A stretch of 64,000 nt of DNA from Pengzhenrongella sicca (lineage in GTDB: Bacteria; Actinomycetota; Actinomycetes; Actinomycetales; Cellulomonadaceae). Each line of letters begins with the position of its first letter. The first letter of the stretch is position 1. This document shows, piece after piece, positions 50,941 to 58,597 of this stretch. Position numbers and translations under genes: made by a program. Under the pieces are notes generated by a model. That model was not told where the DNA came from and ran no database searches. It saw nothing but the letters and a program-made list of their open reading frames with translations. The stretch is from positions 1,240,001-1,304,000 of the forward strand of contig NZ_CP071868.1 of NCBI RefSeq assembly GCF_017569225.1. The letters run 5' to 3'.

Positions 50941-51411
50941 TCAAACGAGCCCGACTGTGGCACCCGGGTCGGCGGGGGTCACTGTGTCGGCGGAGCGGCG
51001 CGGGGGATCGAGCGCTTCCGGCCACTCATGTTCGGGCAGGAGGTCGCGCAAGGGCGCAGATCGGTGCCGTCCCAGGACGATCTCGGTGTCGAGGTTCGCC
51101 GGGTCGATCTGGCGGATGAACTCACGGCATCGTCCGCAGGGCGGCAGGACGTGAAGGTCACCCGTCTCGCTGCGCCACACCGCGACGATCGTGGTGATCT
51201 GGTACTCCCCGGCGGTCACCATCGCGGCGATCGCGCTGTGCTCGGCGCAGAATCCCGTGCCGGAGCCGGTGTCGATGCAGACCCCGGAGTACTGATTCCC
51301 CGCCGCGCTGACGAGCGTGGCGCCGACATCCGCGAAGAGGCGGTCGCCGACACGGTGCGGACGAATCATCCGCTCGGCCGCGGCGATCACGTTGTCGTGT
51401 CGGTTCGTCAC
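50941..51411 (-). CDS. Cytidine deaminase/blasticidin-S deaminase-like protein
   Basis: A 156-residue zinc deaminase with the catalytic CAEHSAIAAMV (His/Glu) and zinc-binding PCGRCREFI motifs. The rest (FADVGATLVSAAGNQYSGV) is typical of the CDA/blasticidin-S deaminase branch, and the C-terminal extension is longer than in plain Cdd. Probably a nucleoside salvage or detoxifying deaminase. It sits upstream of the kinase-like gene in a tight operon, with a small membrane-protein frame preceding it. Confidence 0.83.
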   Translation of the reverse strand: MTNRHDNVIAAAERMIRPHRVGDRLFADVGATLVSAAGNQYSGVCIDTGSGTGFCAEHSAIAAMVTAGEYQITTIVAVWRSETGDLHVLPPCGRCREFIRQIDPANLDTEIVLGRHRSAPLRDLLPEHEWPEALDPPRRSADTVTPADPGATVGLV

Positions 51412-51431
51412 GGACGCGACGGTACCGGCAG

Positions 51432-51572
51432 CTACCTCGCGGCGCGCTTTCCCACGGGAGTCTCGTCAGCGCCCGATCGTGCGCTGACGACGAAGACGAC
51501 GACGGACGCGAGCATCCCGGCGGTGCCGCCGAACAGACCAGCGCTGGCGCCGACGTCGTAGTTCGTCGTCAC
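51432..51572 (-). CDS. Possible small membrane protein (46 residues)
   Basis: A GTG at 51572 opens a 46-codon frame, MTTNYDVGASAGLFGGTAGM and then LASVVVFVVSARS, with one hydrophobic segment and a basic end. The ribosome site is weak. It lies 20 bases upstream of the deaminase and could be the first gene of that operon. No known family. Confidence 0.4.
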   Translation of the reverse strand: MTTNYDVGASAGLFGGTAGMLASVVVFVVSARSGADETPVGKRAAR

Positions 51573-51606
51573 GACTGTCGCCCCAGAAGCGGTGGAGCAT
51601 CGTTCG

Positions 51607-51665
51607 CGCCCGGTTTTCAGAGAAACTGGTGCGGATTTCGCTCCGATTCCTCTGAAAACCGGGCG
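51607..51665. repeat. Palindrome family, copy B
   Basis: CGCCCGGTTTTCAGAG (51607-51622) and CTCTGAAAACCGGGCG (51650-51665) are perfect complements around a 27-base loop containing GGTGCGGATTTCGCTCCGATTC, shared with copy C and partly with A. It lies 42 bases after the stop of the minus-strand response regulator, with a C-rich tract (G-rich on the plus strand) in between. Confidence 0.85.
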
Positions 51666-51706
51666 GGGGAGGGGGACGGGGTGGGGGTGGGGGCGGAGGG
51701 GGTGGG

Positions 51707-52384
51707 TTAGCGGGTGTCGGCGTTTAGGCCGTGTTCGTGGACCAGGACGACGGCCTGCACCCGGTCGCGAAGGTTCAGCTTGGCCAGGACCCTCGAGACG
51801 TGCGTCTTCACGGTCTCCTCGCCGATGAAGCAGGCTCGGGCGATCTCCGCGTTGGAGAGCCCTTGGCCCATCTGCAGGAGCACCTCGTGCTCACGGGCCG
51901 TGAGGGTCTCGAGCCGGGGCGGCGCGGTGCTGGTCGAACCCCGCCGGTTCGACACGTCGAGGCCCGCGGCGAAGCGGCGCGCCAGGCGGCGGGTGACGGA
52001 CGGATCGATGAGCGCGTCGCCGCGGGCGGCGATCCGGATCGCGCCCAGCACTTCCTCCGCGGGCATCCCCTTCAGGCAGAAGCCGCTCACTCCCGCCTGC
52101 AGCGCCCGGTAGAGGTGCGACTCGTCGTCGTACGTCGTCAGCAGGATGATCCTCGTAGCGGCGCCGTCCGCCAGGAGCGTCTCCGCAGCCTCCAGGCCAT
52201 CCATCAGCGGCATCCTGATGTCGAGGACCGCCACGTCCGGCTGCAACCTCACCACGGCGTCGATCGCCGCTCGACCATCGCCGACGTCGGCCACGCACTC
52301 AAGGTCAGCCTGGGTGTCGACGGCGGCCCGCAAGCCGCTGCGGAAAAGGTCATGGTCGTCGGCCAGGACGACGCGGATGGTCAT
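51707..52384 (-). CDS. NarL/LuxR family response regulator
   Basis: A 225-residue response regulator: receiver domain with DDHDLFRSG and phospho-acceptor in VAVLDIRMP, then linker and a LuxR-type HTH (LTAREHEVLLQMGQGLSNAE, EETVKTHVSRVLAKLNLRDR). The ATG at 52384 overlaps the kinase stop region, so translation is coupled. It most likely activates a small set of genes controlled with the neighbouring kinase, targets unknown. Confidence 0.93.
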   Translation of the reverse strand: MTIRVVLADDHDLFRSGLRAAVDTQADLECVADVGDGRAAIDAVVRLQPDVAVLDIRMPLMDGLEAAETLLADGAATRIILLTTYDDESHLYRALQAGVSGFCLKGMPAEEVLGAIRIAARGDALIDPSVTRRLARRFAAGLDVSNRRGSTSTAPPRLETLTAREHEVLLQMGQGLSNAEIARACFIGEETVKTHVSRVLAKLNLRDRVQAVVLVHEHGLNADTR

Positions 52385-53619
52385 GAGGTCTCCAACGGAA
52401 GCTCGACGTGGGTCTGCCATGTTCGCGCACGGAGGTCGGGCCCGATGGAGCAGTTCCCACCGAACACCTCTGCGCGTCGCCGGATCCCGTCAAGACCGTG
52501 CCCCGATCCCGCCGTGGAGGTGGCGCTGACGGAGATCGCGTTGACGGCGCGGATCGACAGCATCCCGTCCCTGCGCTGGATGGACAGCGCTAGGTCTCCG
52601 TCCCCGTGCCGCAGGGCGTTCGTCAGGATCTCCTGGATGATCCGGTAGGCGGAGAGCTGGAGCGACTGCGGCAGCTCGGACGGGCGCAGGCCCTGAACGT
52701 CGAGTGCCACGTCGAGCCCGGCGCGCCGGCTGCCGTCGACCAAGGCGCCGAGCTCGGCCAGGCCGGGCTGACGCACGCCGTCGGAGCTCTCACCCGCCAG
52801 GAGGTCGAGCATCCGACGTAGGTCGGTCATGGCCGCCTGGCTCGACGTCTCGACCTGGTGCAGGGCCCGGGTCGCGGCCTCTCGCGGTCGGCGGGGACTG
52901 GCGGGCGCCCCGGTATCGACCGCGGGGTCGGGCGCGGCCAGGGCCAGTCGCCCGGCGGCCGCGTGGATGCCGATCGCGCTGACGTGGTGCGAGATCGTGT
53001 CGTGCAGGTCGCGCGCGATTGCGCCGCGCTCGGTCACCAGCGCCTTCATCGTCCGCTCCTCGGTCTCGCGTTGGTGGTCCGCGGCGGCCCGTTCTACCTG
53101 TTCGATGTAGCCCGCGCGGCCGGTGGTGTGCCGGCCGATCAACCACGGGAGCACCGTGTTCGTGACCGTGGTGAAGACCGCCCCGAGGGTGATCTCGCCG
53201 TCCTGGATCAGCTGCGCGCCGGTCATCCCCAGTGCCAGGGCGCTGAGCGCCACCCACGACCGGCGACCGGCGGTCCACGCGCCCGCTCGGTACCCGGCCA
53301 CAGCGAGGCCGGTCGAGTTGCCCGTGCCGATGTCCTGAATCCCGGTCGCCTGCCAGAGCAGGGCGGCGCTGGCGCACCGGACGACGCCATGGAGCACCGC
53401 AACGCCCCCGGCAGTCCGTGCAGGCAGGGCCAGGGCGAGGTCCGCGAGCAGGACCACCCCGACCGCAATCCAGGTCAGGGGGGACGACAGGGCGTCGGTC
53501 GCGTCGCCTGCGGAGAGGGCGAGCCCGAGCAGGATCATGTCGCTGACGGCGCACAGGCCGGCGATCAGCAGGGACTGCCGCCTGAGCTCGCGGTTCTCGT
53601 CCGGGCTCTGCAGCCACAT
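52381..53619 (-). CDS. Sensor histidine kinase (HisKA_3 family)
   Basis: A 412-residue membrane kinase. Several N-terminal hydrophobic segments (ITLGAVFTTVTNTVLPWLIG, WIAVGVVLLADLALALPA) form a multi-pass sensor domain without a large extracytoplasmic loop. The dimerisation motif is AIARDLHDTISHHVSAIGIH with the phospho-His, and the ATPase has NALRHGDGDLAL and GSGHGLDGIRRRAEVFGG. Coupled with the NarL-type regulator by a four-base overlap. The signal is unknown; a related role in membrane or cell-envelope stress is common but unproven. Confidence 0.92.
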   Translation of the reverse strand: MWLQSPDENRELRRQSLLIAGLCAVSDMILLGLALSAGDATDALSSPLTWIAVGVVLLADLALALPARTAGGVAVLHGVVRCASAALLWQATGIQDIGTGNSTGLAVAGYRAGAWTAGRRSWVALSALALGMTGAQLIQDGEITLGAVFTTVTNTVLPWLIGRHTTGRAGYIEQVERAAADHQRETEERTMKALVTERGAIARDLHDTISHHVSAIGIHAAAGRLALAAPDPAVDTGAPASPRRPREAATRALHQVETSSQAAMTDLRRMLDLLAGESSDGVRQPGLAELGALVDGSRRAGLDVALDVQGLRPSELPQSLQLSAYRIIQEILTNALRHGDGDLALSIQRRDGMLSIRAVNAISVSATSTAGSGHGLDGIRRRAEVFGGNCSIGPDLRARTWQTHVELPLETS

Positions 53620-53721
53620 GCGCGCACCTCTTTCTCTCAGCGGGCTACTTGCCTCGATCGCGCTCAGCGTGCCACCCCGGATCCGGGTGACCCGGGTCCG
53701 GGGTGGCGCACAAGCTCTCGG

Positions 53722-55236
53722 TCAGGACTCTCCCTCGGCGATGAACGTCAGGATCTTCTCGCCACCCTCGGCGGTCACGGCTGGGGTGTGCCCGGCTCCG
53801 GGAATCTCGACGAAGGTCGCGTTCGGGAACTGGGCGGCAGCTTCGCGTCCCGAGGCGCTCGGGGTGTTCGCGTCGAGGTCGCCGCTGAGGACGAGCACGG
53901 GAACATCGGGCAGCTGAGCACCCTTGGCGAACGGTGCCTGAGCGGTCGGGTCGTTCGGCCACTCCAGGCAGCCCCCGTTGTCGTAGTCGGCCCGGGTGGT
54001 CCACGCCGAGGCGCTGAATGGTGCAAAGTCGTTGTCATCGAGCTCGGCCTGGGCGACGGCGTGCGCCTGCTTTCGGGCCTCGACGGAATCGGCGTAGTCG
54101 AAGGACCGGGGATAGTCGTGGCAGATCGTCGCCCAGCTCTGGGCGACCGACACGACGTCGGGGCCGGCCGAGGCGATGTCGGCGGTCGCGGTGAGACTGG
54201 CCGCCACGAACGCGCGCAGCGGCTCCAGGTCGCCGCTCTTGGCCGCGGCCGCGGACTCGGCGAGTGCCGTCAGTCCGTCGGGATCAGGAACGTTGGAGAA
54301 GACTCGCCCCGCCACCGAGGCCAGCTGCCACTCGTCCACGACGACGTCGTGAGTGGTCCCGTCATAGGTCACCTGAACCGCGTCAGGGCGCGCACGCAGC
54401 TGCTCGGCCAGGGTGGCGAGGTCTGCCAGCACGGTCTCGCCCGAGCAAGTCCCGGCGCTCGCGCAGGCCAGCGTCACGGCACGTCGGAAGGCGGCCGCAC
54501 CCACCGCACCGGTCGGATCGTCATTGACCGAGTAGGCGCCGGCCATGGTGATCGTCCGCACATGGTCAGGGTGGCGCTCGGCGTAGACCGGCATGAGGTA
54601 GGTGCCGTACGAGATGCCGAGCAGGTCGAGCTTGTCGATTCCGAGCTCGAGACGCACCGACTCGATGTCATCGGCGACCGCCGTCGTCCCGTAGTCGTCG
54701 ACGCGATCGCCAAGCTGGCGCCCGCACTCACCGACGGCGGTGCGCTGGTCCTGCACCGAACCGAAGACCAGCTCCGCACCCTCCACTGCGCCGCACGTGA
54801 GGGCGTCGGACCGACCCACCCCGCGTGGGTCGACGAGCAGCACGTCGCGCCGGTCCATCAGCGGGGCCAGGGCCTCGGCGAACAAGGCGCCGGTCGCGTC
54901 GATGGCGGAGGTTCCAGGGCCGCCGGGGTTGGGCACAATCGTCCCCAGGCCCGGCGTGGACGCGTCGGTGCGCGGGACCAGCGCGAAGGCAACCGTCGTG
55001 GTCGCTGAGTCGGGGTCGTGACGGTCGAGCGGCACCGTTACCGACCCGCACCTGGCTGTGGGCAGCTCAGGTAGGTCGCGGCACGGTTCGAGAGACTCGA
55101 GCGTGTCTCGCGGCGTCGTCATCACCGCCTCGGTCGGGGAGCCGCTGGGCTTTGAGCTCTCGCCCGCGGCGGTGCAGGAGGCGAGCAGGGCGGCCGTCGC
55201 CAGCGTGGCGATCAGTAGCGGGGCGGTCTTCCACAT
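53722..55236 (-). CDS. Lipoprotein TAP-like alpha/beta hydrolase (tripeptidyl aminopeptidase family)
   Basis: A 504-residue S33-type peptidase. A lipobox LLASC ends the 25-residue signal peptide (MWKTAPLLIATLATAALLAS), so it is a lipid-anchored exported protein. Core segments: VPLDRHDPDSATTTVAFALV, NPGGPGTSAIDATG oxyanion loop, GISYGTYLMPVYAERHPD with the nucleophilic Ser, VLVLSGDLDANTPSASG and GAGHTPAVTAEGG with the catalytic His. The family removes tripeptides from N-termini; some relatives handle other substrates. It lies upstream of the two-component kinase, separated by about 100 bases. Confidence 0.9.
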   Translation of the reverse strand: MWKTAPLLIATLATAALLASCTAAGESSKPSGSPTEAVMTTPRDTLESLEPCRDLPELPTARCGSVTVPLDRHDPDSATTTVAFALVPRTDASTPGLGTIVPNPGGPGTSAIDATGALFAEALAPLMDRRDVLLVDPRGVGRSDALTCGAVEGAELVFGSVQDQRTAVGECGRQLGDRVDDYGTTAVADDIESVRLELGIDKLDLLGISYGTYLMPVYAERHPDHVRTITMAGAYSVNDDPTGAVGAAAFRRAVTLACASAGTCSGETVLADLATLAEQLRARPDAVQVTYDGTTHDVVVDEWQLASVAGRVFSNVPDPDGLTALAESAAAAKSGDLEPLRAFVAASLTATADIASAGPDVVSVAQSWATICHDYPRSFDYADSVEARKQAHAVAQAELDDNDFAPFSASAWTTRADYDNGGCLEWPNDPTAQAPFAKGAQLPDVPVLVLSGDLDANTPSASGREAAAQFPNATFVEIPGAGHTPAVTAEGGEKILTFIAEGES

Positions 55237-55362
55237 GGTGCGCCAATCCTTGCGTCGAGGTTTGTGCTGACACCTCGAACCTAGGAACACCGGCCCGCCG
55301 AAACGTCACGCCGACGCGGGACCGCCGGGTCCCCCATCCGGGGGACCCGGCGACCTGACTCG

Positions 55363-55420
55363 CGCCCGATTTTCAGAGGATCTGGTGCGGATTCCGCTCC
55401 GATTCCCCTGAAAACCCGCA
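55363..55420. repeat. Palindrome family, copy C (imperfect)
   Basis: CGCCCGATTTTCAGAGG and CCCCTGAAAACCCGC are diverged arms of the same palindrome; the inner loop GGTGCGGATTCCGCTCCGATT is nearly identical to copy B. It follows the stop of the SnoaL-like gene and is next to a long G-rich tract. Confidence 0.75.
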
Positions 55421-55463
55421 GGCGGGGGGCGGGCGGGCGGGCGGGCGGGCGGGGGCGGGCGGG
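55421..55463. repeat. G-rich (GGGC)n tract
   Basis: Consecutive GGGC units, ending GGGCGGGTTA, abut the stop codon (TTA) of the minus-strand SnoaL-like gene. Four or more G-triplets at single-base spacing make G-quadruplex formation plausible on the plus strand. Confidence 0.7.
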
Positions 55464-55931
55464 TTAGGGGGCGCCTACCTGGAGCTGGGTCATGAGGTCC
55501 AGGGTGTCGCCGTTGAGCCAGTACTCCACGATCTGGGCGTCGGCGACGCGCAGGATGTCGGTGCCGTGGAAGGTGACGGCGGTGCCCGCCGGCGCCCCGG
55601 CACCGGGCATCCCGCCCTCGTAGTGACCGGTCGCCACCCACCGGACCACCACGTAGTCGCCCTCGACGATCGGCCCGACCTCGACCGAGAAGGTCAGGTC
55701 GGACGCCAGGGAGCGCCCCTGGGTGACGAAGCCCACCATGCCGGAGACCCCGCCGACGGCGCTGCCGTCCCCGCCGTCGAGCATCGCCGCATGCACGCGG
55801 TTGTGCTCCGAGATGATCTTCTCCGCGATCGCGTAGTCGCCGTTCCAGAGCGCCATCCATTGCGAGACGAGATTCGTTGCGGCTTCCCGGGCGGGGCTCA
55901 TCGTGCTGGTGCTCGTGCTGGCGTTGTCCAT
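55464..55931 (-). CDS. SnoaL-like polyketide-cyclase/ester-cyclase-like protein
   Basis: A 155-residue SnoaL/NTF2-like fold protein: AATNLVSQWMALWNGDYAIAE, HAAMLDGGDGSAVGGVSGMV, YVVVRWVATGHYEGGMPG and HGTDILRVADAQIVEYWLNG. Members are small-molecule cyclases or hydrolases; a substrate cannot be named. It is 28 bases downstream of the TetR gene on the same strand, in one operon. Confidence 0.83.
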   Translation of the reverse strand: MDNASTSTSTMSPAREAATNLVSQWMALWNGDYAIAEKIISEHNRVHAAMLDGGDGSAVGGVSGMVGFVTQGRSLASDLTFSVEVGPIVEGDYVVVRWVATGHYEGGMPGAGAPAGTAVTFHGTDILRVADAQIVEYWLNGDTLDLMTQLQVGAP

Positions 55932-55959
55932 GGTGCTCTCCTTCGTGGTGGTGGTTGGT

Positions 55960-56550
55960 CTAGCCGGCGGGATGCGGGGTGGCGGTGTCGACCCAGTGGG
56001 CGAGGGCGACGGTGAATCCGTGGACGAGGCGTTCGAAGCTTCGGTTGATGTCGGCGCTCCAGGCGAACGCTCCCGCGGTCTCGTACGAGACGAACCCGTG
56101 CAGGGTGGAGCGGAAGGCGCGGATCGCGTCGACCGCGTCGTCGCCCTCGAGGTGGTAGGCGGTCAGGACGTCGGCGATCACCTGGATCGCCGCGAGCGAG
56201 ACTGCTTCGTCCTCGACGTCGCCGGGTGCGGGCATCAGGTTGGACGCCTCGTACCGGGCCGGGTGCTTCAGCGCCCAGTACCGGTAGGCATCGGACATCG
56301 AGGCGATGGCGTCGGCCCCCGAGCGGCCGACCGAGGCTCGCGCGAGCACCTCGCCCAGGTCTCGCTTCGCGTGCACAGCGATGTCGCGGTGCAGGCCGGC
56401 CATCGAGTCGATGTGCTTGTAGAGCGAGGGCTGCCGCACGCCCAGGCGGCCGGCCAGGGCGACGAGGGTGAGGTTGCCGAGGCCGATCTCGTCGGCCATC
56501 ACGGCGGCCTCCTCCGCTACCCGCTCGCGGGTCAGACCCACCCTAGGCAC
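55960..56550 (-). CDS. TetR family regulator (WHG-type C-terminal domain)
   Basis: A 196-residue regulator starting MPRVGLTRERVAEEAAVMAD. The HTH LTLVALAGRLGVRQPSLYKHIDSMAGLHRDIAV is TetR-like and the C-terminal helical domain has the WHG/TetR_C_33-like pattern (RSTLHGFVSYETAGAF). In front of it, between it and the SRPBCC gene, lie two 17-base GGCTA-N7-TAGCC palindromes, its presumed operators. It probably regulates the SnoaL-like gene and the divergent SRPBCC gene. Confidence 0.88.
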   Translation of the reverse strand: MPRVGLTRERVAEEAAVMADEIGLGNLTLVALAGRLGVRQPSLYKHIDSMAGLHRDIAVHAKRDLGEVLARASVGRSGADAIASMSDAYRYWALKHPARYEASNLMPAPGDVEDEAVSLAAIQVIADVLTAYHLEGDDAVDAIRAFRSTLHGFVSYETAGAFAWSADINRSFERLVHGFTVALAHWVDTATPHPAG

Positions 56551-56628
56551 GGTGCATCACCCCAGTCACGGCACGGACCCGACGACGAAACTCTGCTGAG
56601 TGCATGGGCTAAGGCAACCCCCCTGCTT

Positions 56629-56733
56629 GGCTAGTGTCAATAGCCGTGGGGCTCCCGAGTAAACCGGAGTCCAGCGAGCCCCCGCGGATCTCGGCCGGGG
56701 GCAAGCGTGCACGATCGGCTATTGACTATAGCC
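56629..56733. promoter_or_regulatory. Two 17-base palindromes GGCTA-N7-TAGCC
   Basis: GGCTAGTGTCAATAGCC (56629-56645) and GGCTATTGACTATAGCC (56717-56733). The central parts are related by inversion (GTGTCAA and TTGACTA), so the two sites point towards each other, 88 bases apart centre to centre. They lie between a TetR gene and the divergent SRPBCC gene. Confidence 0.75.
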
Positions 56734-56795
56734 ATTGGGGGATGCAGAGTAGCCATCCAAGGCGGGATCAACGACCACCAACGAGCGGACATGTG

Positions 56796-57236
56796 ATGAG
56801 CATCGTTCTGGCGACCACGATCGACATCGACGCGACCCCCGAGCAGGTCTGGGCGGTCCTCGCCGACTTCTCGTCCTACGGCGAGTGGAGCAACTTCTCC
56901 CGCATCGACGGGATCCCGGAGCTCGGCGACAGGCTGAAGATCCGCATGCCTGGCATGGCGTTCCGGCCAACGATCACCGCCGCGACGCCTGACCGGGAGC
57001 TGCAGTGGTCGGAAAAGTTCGGCTCCGAGCGATTCTTCCTCGGCGAGCACAACTTCACGCTCGTCCGCACCGACGACGGCGGCACCCGCGTGCACAACAC
57101 CGAGACCTTCTCGGGGGTGCTCACCAAGCCGTTCGAGCGATTCTTCGCGAACAACCACAACGACAGCGGGTACGCCGCCTTCAACCGGGCCCTCAAGACC
57201 CGCGTCGAGACGCGCGTGTCACGGCCTCTCAGCTGA
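56796..57236 (+). CDS. SRPBCC/START-fold protein
   Basis: A 146-residue protein starting MSIVLATTIDIDATPEQVWAVL. Hydrophobic-cavity fold with VWAVLADFSSYGEWSNFSRID, WSEKFGSERFFLGEHNFTLV and SGYAAFNRALKTRVETR. Such proteins bind hydrophobic ligands or act as cyclases, hydrolases or dimerisation partners. It is divergent from the TetR/SnoaL unit; the shared operators suggest coregulation. Confidence 0.85.
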   Translation: MSIVLATTIDIDATPEQVWAVLADFSSYGEWSNFSRIDGIPELGDRLKIRMPGMAFRPTITAATPDRELQWSEKFGSERFFLGEHNFTLVRTDDGGTRVHNTETFSGVLTKPFERFFANNHNDSGYAAFNRALKTRVETRVSRPLS

Positions 57237-57267
57237 CCGACGGCCACCTGCCCGACCGTCGACGCCG

Positions 57268-57924
57268 TTACGCGCCGTCCGCGGCCAGGTCGCCGTCGTC
57301 GTCGGTGGGTTCGGGCTCGTCGTTCGCCAGGATCAGGTAGAGCGAGCGGCGCGCGTCGCGGAGCACGGTGCGCGCTGCCTCGAGCTGCCCGGCGGTTCCC
57401 GAGCGAGCGATCTGGCGGGTCGCGCTGATGAGCTCGGCGACGGGCTCGCGCAGGTCGATCCGCGTGCCGGCCTCCGCGTCGAGCGCGGCGAACGGGTCAC
57501 CGAGCTCCTCGGCGCGCTCGAGCACGTAGGCCCGGCCGTCGTCGGTCAGCGTGGCCATCTTGCGGCCCTGGTCGCGGGTGATCTCGACCAGGCCCTCGTC
57601 TTCGAGCTGGGCGAGGACGGGGTAGATGGTGCCGGGGCTCGGCCGCCAGGCGCCCTGGCTTCGCTCGGCGATCTGCTGCATCAGCTGGTAGCCGTGCATC
57701 GGCGCATCCCCGAGCAGCTGCAGCACGGCCGCGCGGACATCTCCCCGTGGGGCGCGCATCCCGCGGCGCCGCCCGCGGCCGCGGCCGTCCAGGTCGGGTC
57801 CGCCGTGGTGGCCGAAGCCGGGACCGAATCCCGGACCGAAGCCGGGGCCGGCTCCGAACGGGGCGTGGTGGTACAGCGGGTGCTGCTCTCCGCAGTCGGT
57901 GCGGGTGTTCGTTGCGTCTCTCAT
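57268..57924 (-). CDS. PadR family regulator with Gly/His-rich N-terminus
   Basis: A 218-residue protein. The first 55 residues are rich in Gly/Pro/His (HHAPFGAGPGFGPGF). A PadR winged helix begins at about 57: RAAVLQLLGDAPMHGYQLMQQ, WRPSPGTIYPVLAQLEDEGL and GRKMATLTDDGRAYV, followed by a helical dimerisation tail. A 32-base palindrome before the start is the likely autoregulatory operator. Target unknown; the VOC gene upstream is oriented the same way and separate. Confidence 0.88.
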   Translation of the reverse strand: MRDATNTRTDCGEQHPLYHHAPFGAGPGFGPGFGPGFGHHGGPDLDGRGRGRRRGMRAPRGDVRAAVLQLLGDAPMHGYQLMQQIAERSQGAWRPSPGTIYPVLAQLEDEGLVEITRDQGRKMATLTDDGRAYVLERAEELGDPFAALDAEAGTRIDLREPVAELISATRQIARSGTAGQLEAARTVLRDARRSLYLILANDEPEPTDDDGDLAADGA

Positions 57925-57938
57925 GACGCTCCTTTCAT

Positions 57939-57970
57939 CGATACGCTCACGATATATCGTTAACGTATCG
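57939..57970. promoter_or_regulatory. 32-base palindrome upstream of the PadR gene
   Basis: CGATACG (57939-57945), ACGATATATCGT (57949-57960) and CGTATCG (57964-57970) make a nested palindrome. It lies 15 bases upstream of the PadR start codon, as expected for a PadR-type ATAC...GTAT operator. Confidence 0.75.
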
Positions 57971-58028
57971 CCCGCAAGAGGTCGTGACCTGCGGCGAGGG
58001 CCCGCAGCGCGTTGCGTGGCGCGCGCCC

Positions 58029-58424
58029 CTACGCCTGGGCGGCCTGCTCGTACGAGCCGGGCGGCGGCAGCTCCTGCAGCGTCCAGGTGTTGCCGTCGGG
58101 GTCGGCGAACGTGGTGAACGACCCCCACGCGAGCTTCTCGACGTCGCTCGCGGCGACGCCTCGCTCGAGCAGCTCGCGGTGCGCCGCGGCCGCGTCGGGG
58201 ATGACCGCCTGGATGCTGTGCTGCGTTCCCGGCGTCATGTCGGTTATGCCCTCGCCGAAGGCGATCGAGCAGGCCGACGTCGGGGGAGTGACCTGGACGA
58301 ACCGCGTGTTCTCGTCCACCCGCGCCTGGATGTCGAGCGTGAACCCGAGCGTGTCGACGTAAAACGCGATCGCCCGGTCGACGTCGGTGACCGGCACGAA
58401 GATGAGCTCGATCCTGCACTGCAT
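58029..58424 (-). CDS. VOC family (glyoxalase/bleomycin-resistance-like) protein
   Basis: A 131-residue single-domain VOC protein starting MQCRIELIFVPVTDVDRAIA. Metal-site and fold segments: FVPVTDVDRAIAFYVDTLGF, TQHSIQAVIPDAAAAHRELL and FTTFADPDGNTWTLQELPP. It may bind or transform a small electrophile; no partner is recognised. ATG 58424 is preferred over longer frames that are antisense to murQ. Confidence 0.85.
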   Translation of the reverse strand: MQCRIELIFVPVTDVDRAIAFYVDTLGFTLDIQARVDENTRFVQVTPPTSACSIAFGEGITDMTPGTQHSIQAVIPDAAAAHRELLERGVAASDVEKLAWGSFTTFADPDGNTWTLQELPPPGSYEQAAQA

Positions 58425-58567
58425 GGTGTCCTCCGCTCGAGCGGCGCCGGACCCGGTGCCCGGCGACATCTCGACCATCGTGGCCCGAGCCACCCACGCG
58501 CGCGCGGGCTGGCGGGCGCGGCGATGCGCCCGCCCACGGGGCGCGACGGCGGTGCGACCTGCAATGA

Positions 58568-58597
58568 AACATACTGACAACATGGCGCGTGTATGTT
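58568..58597. promoter_or_regulatory. Possible operator before murQ
   Basis: AACATAC (58568-58574) and GTATGTT (58591-58597) form a 7-bp inverted repeat spaced by 16 bases, the second arm overlapping the murQ start region. A regulator such as a sugar-phosphate-responsive repressor could bind here. Confidence 0.45.
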
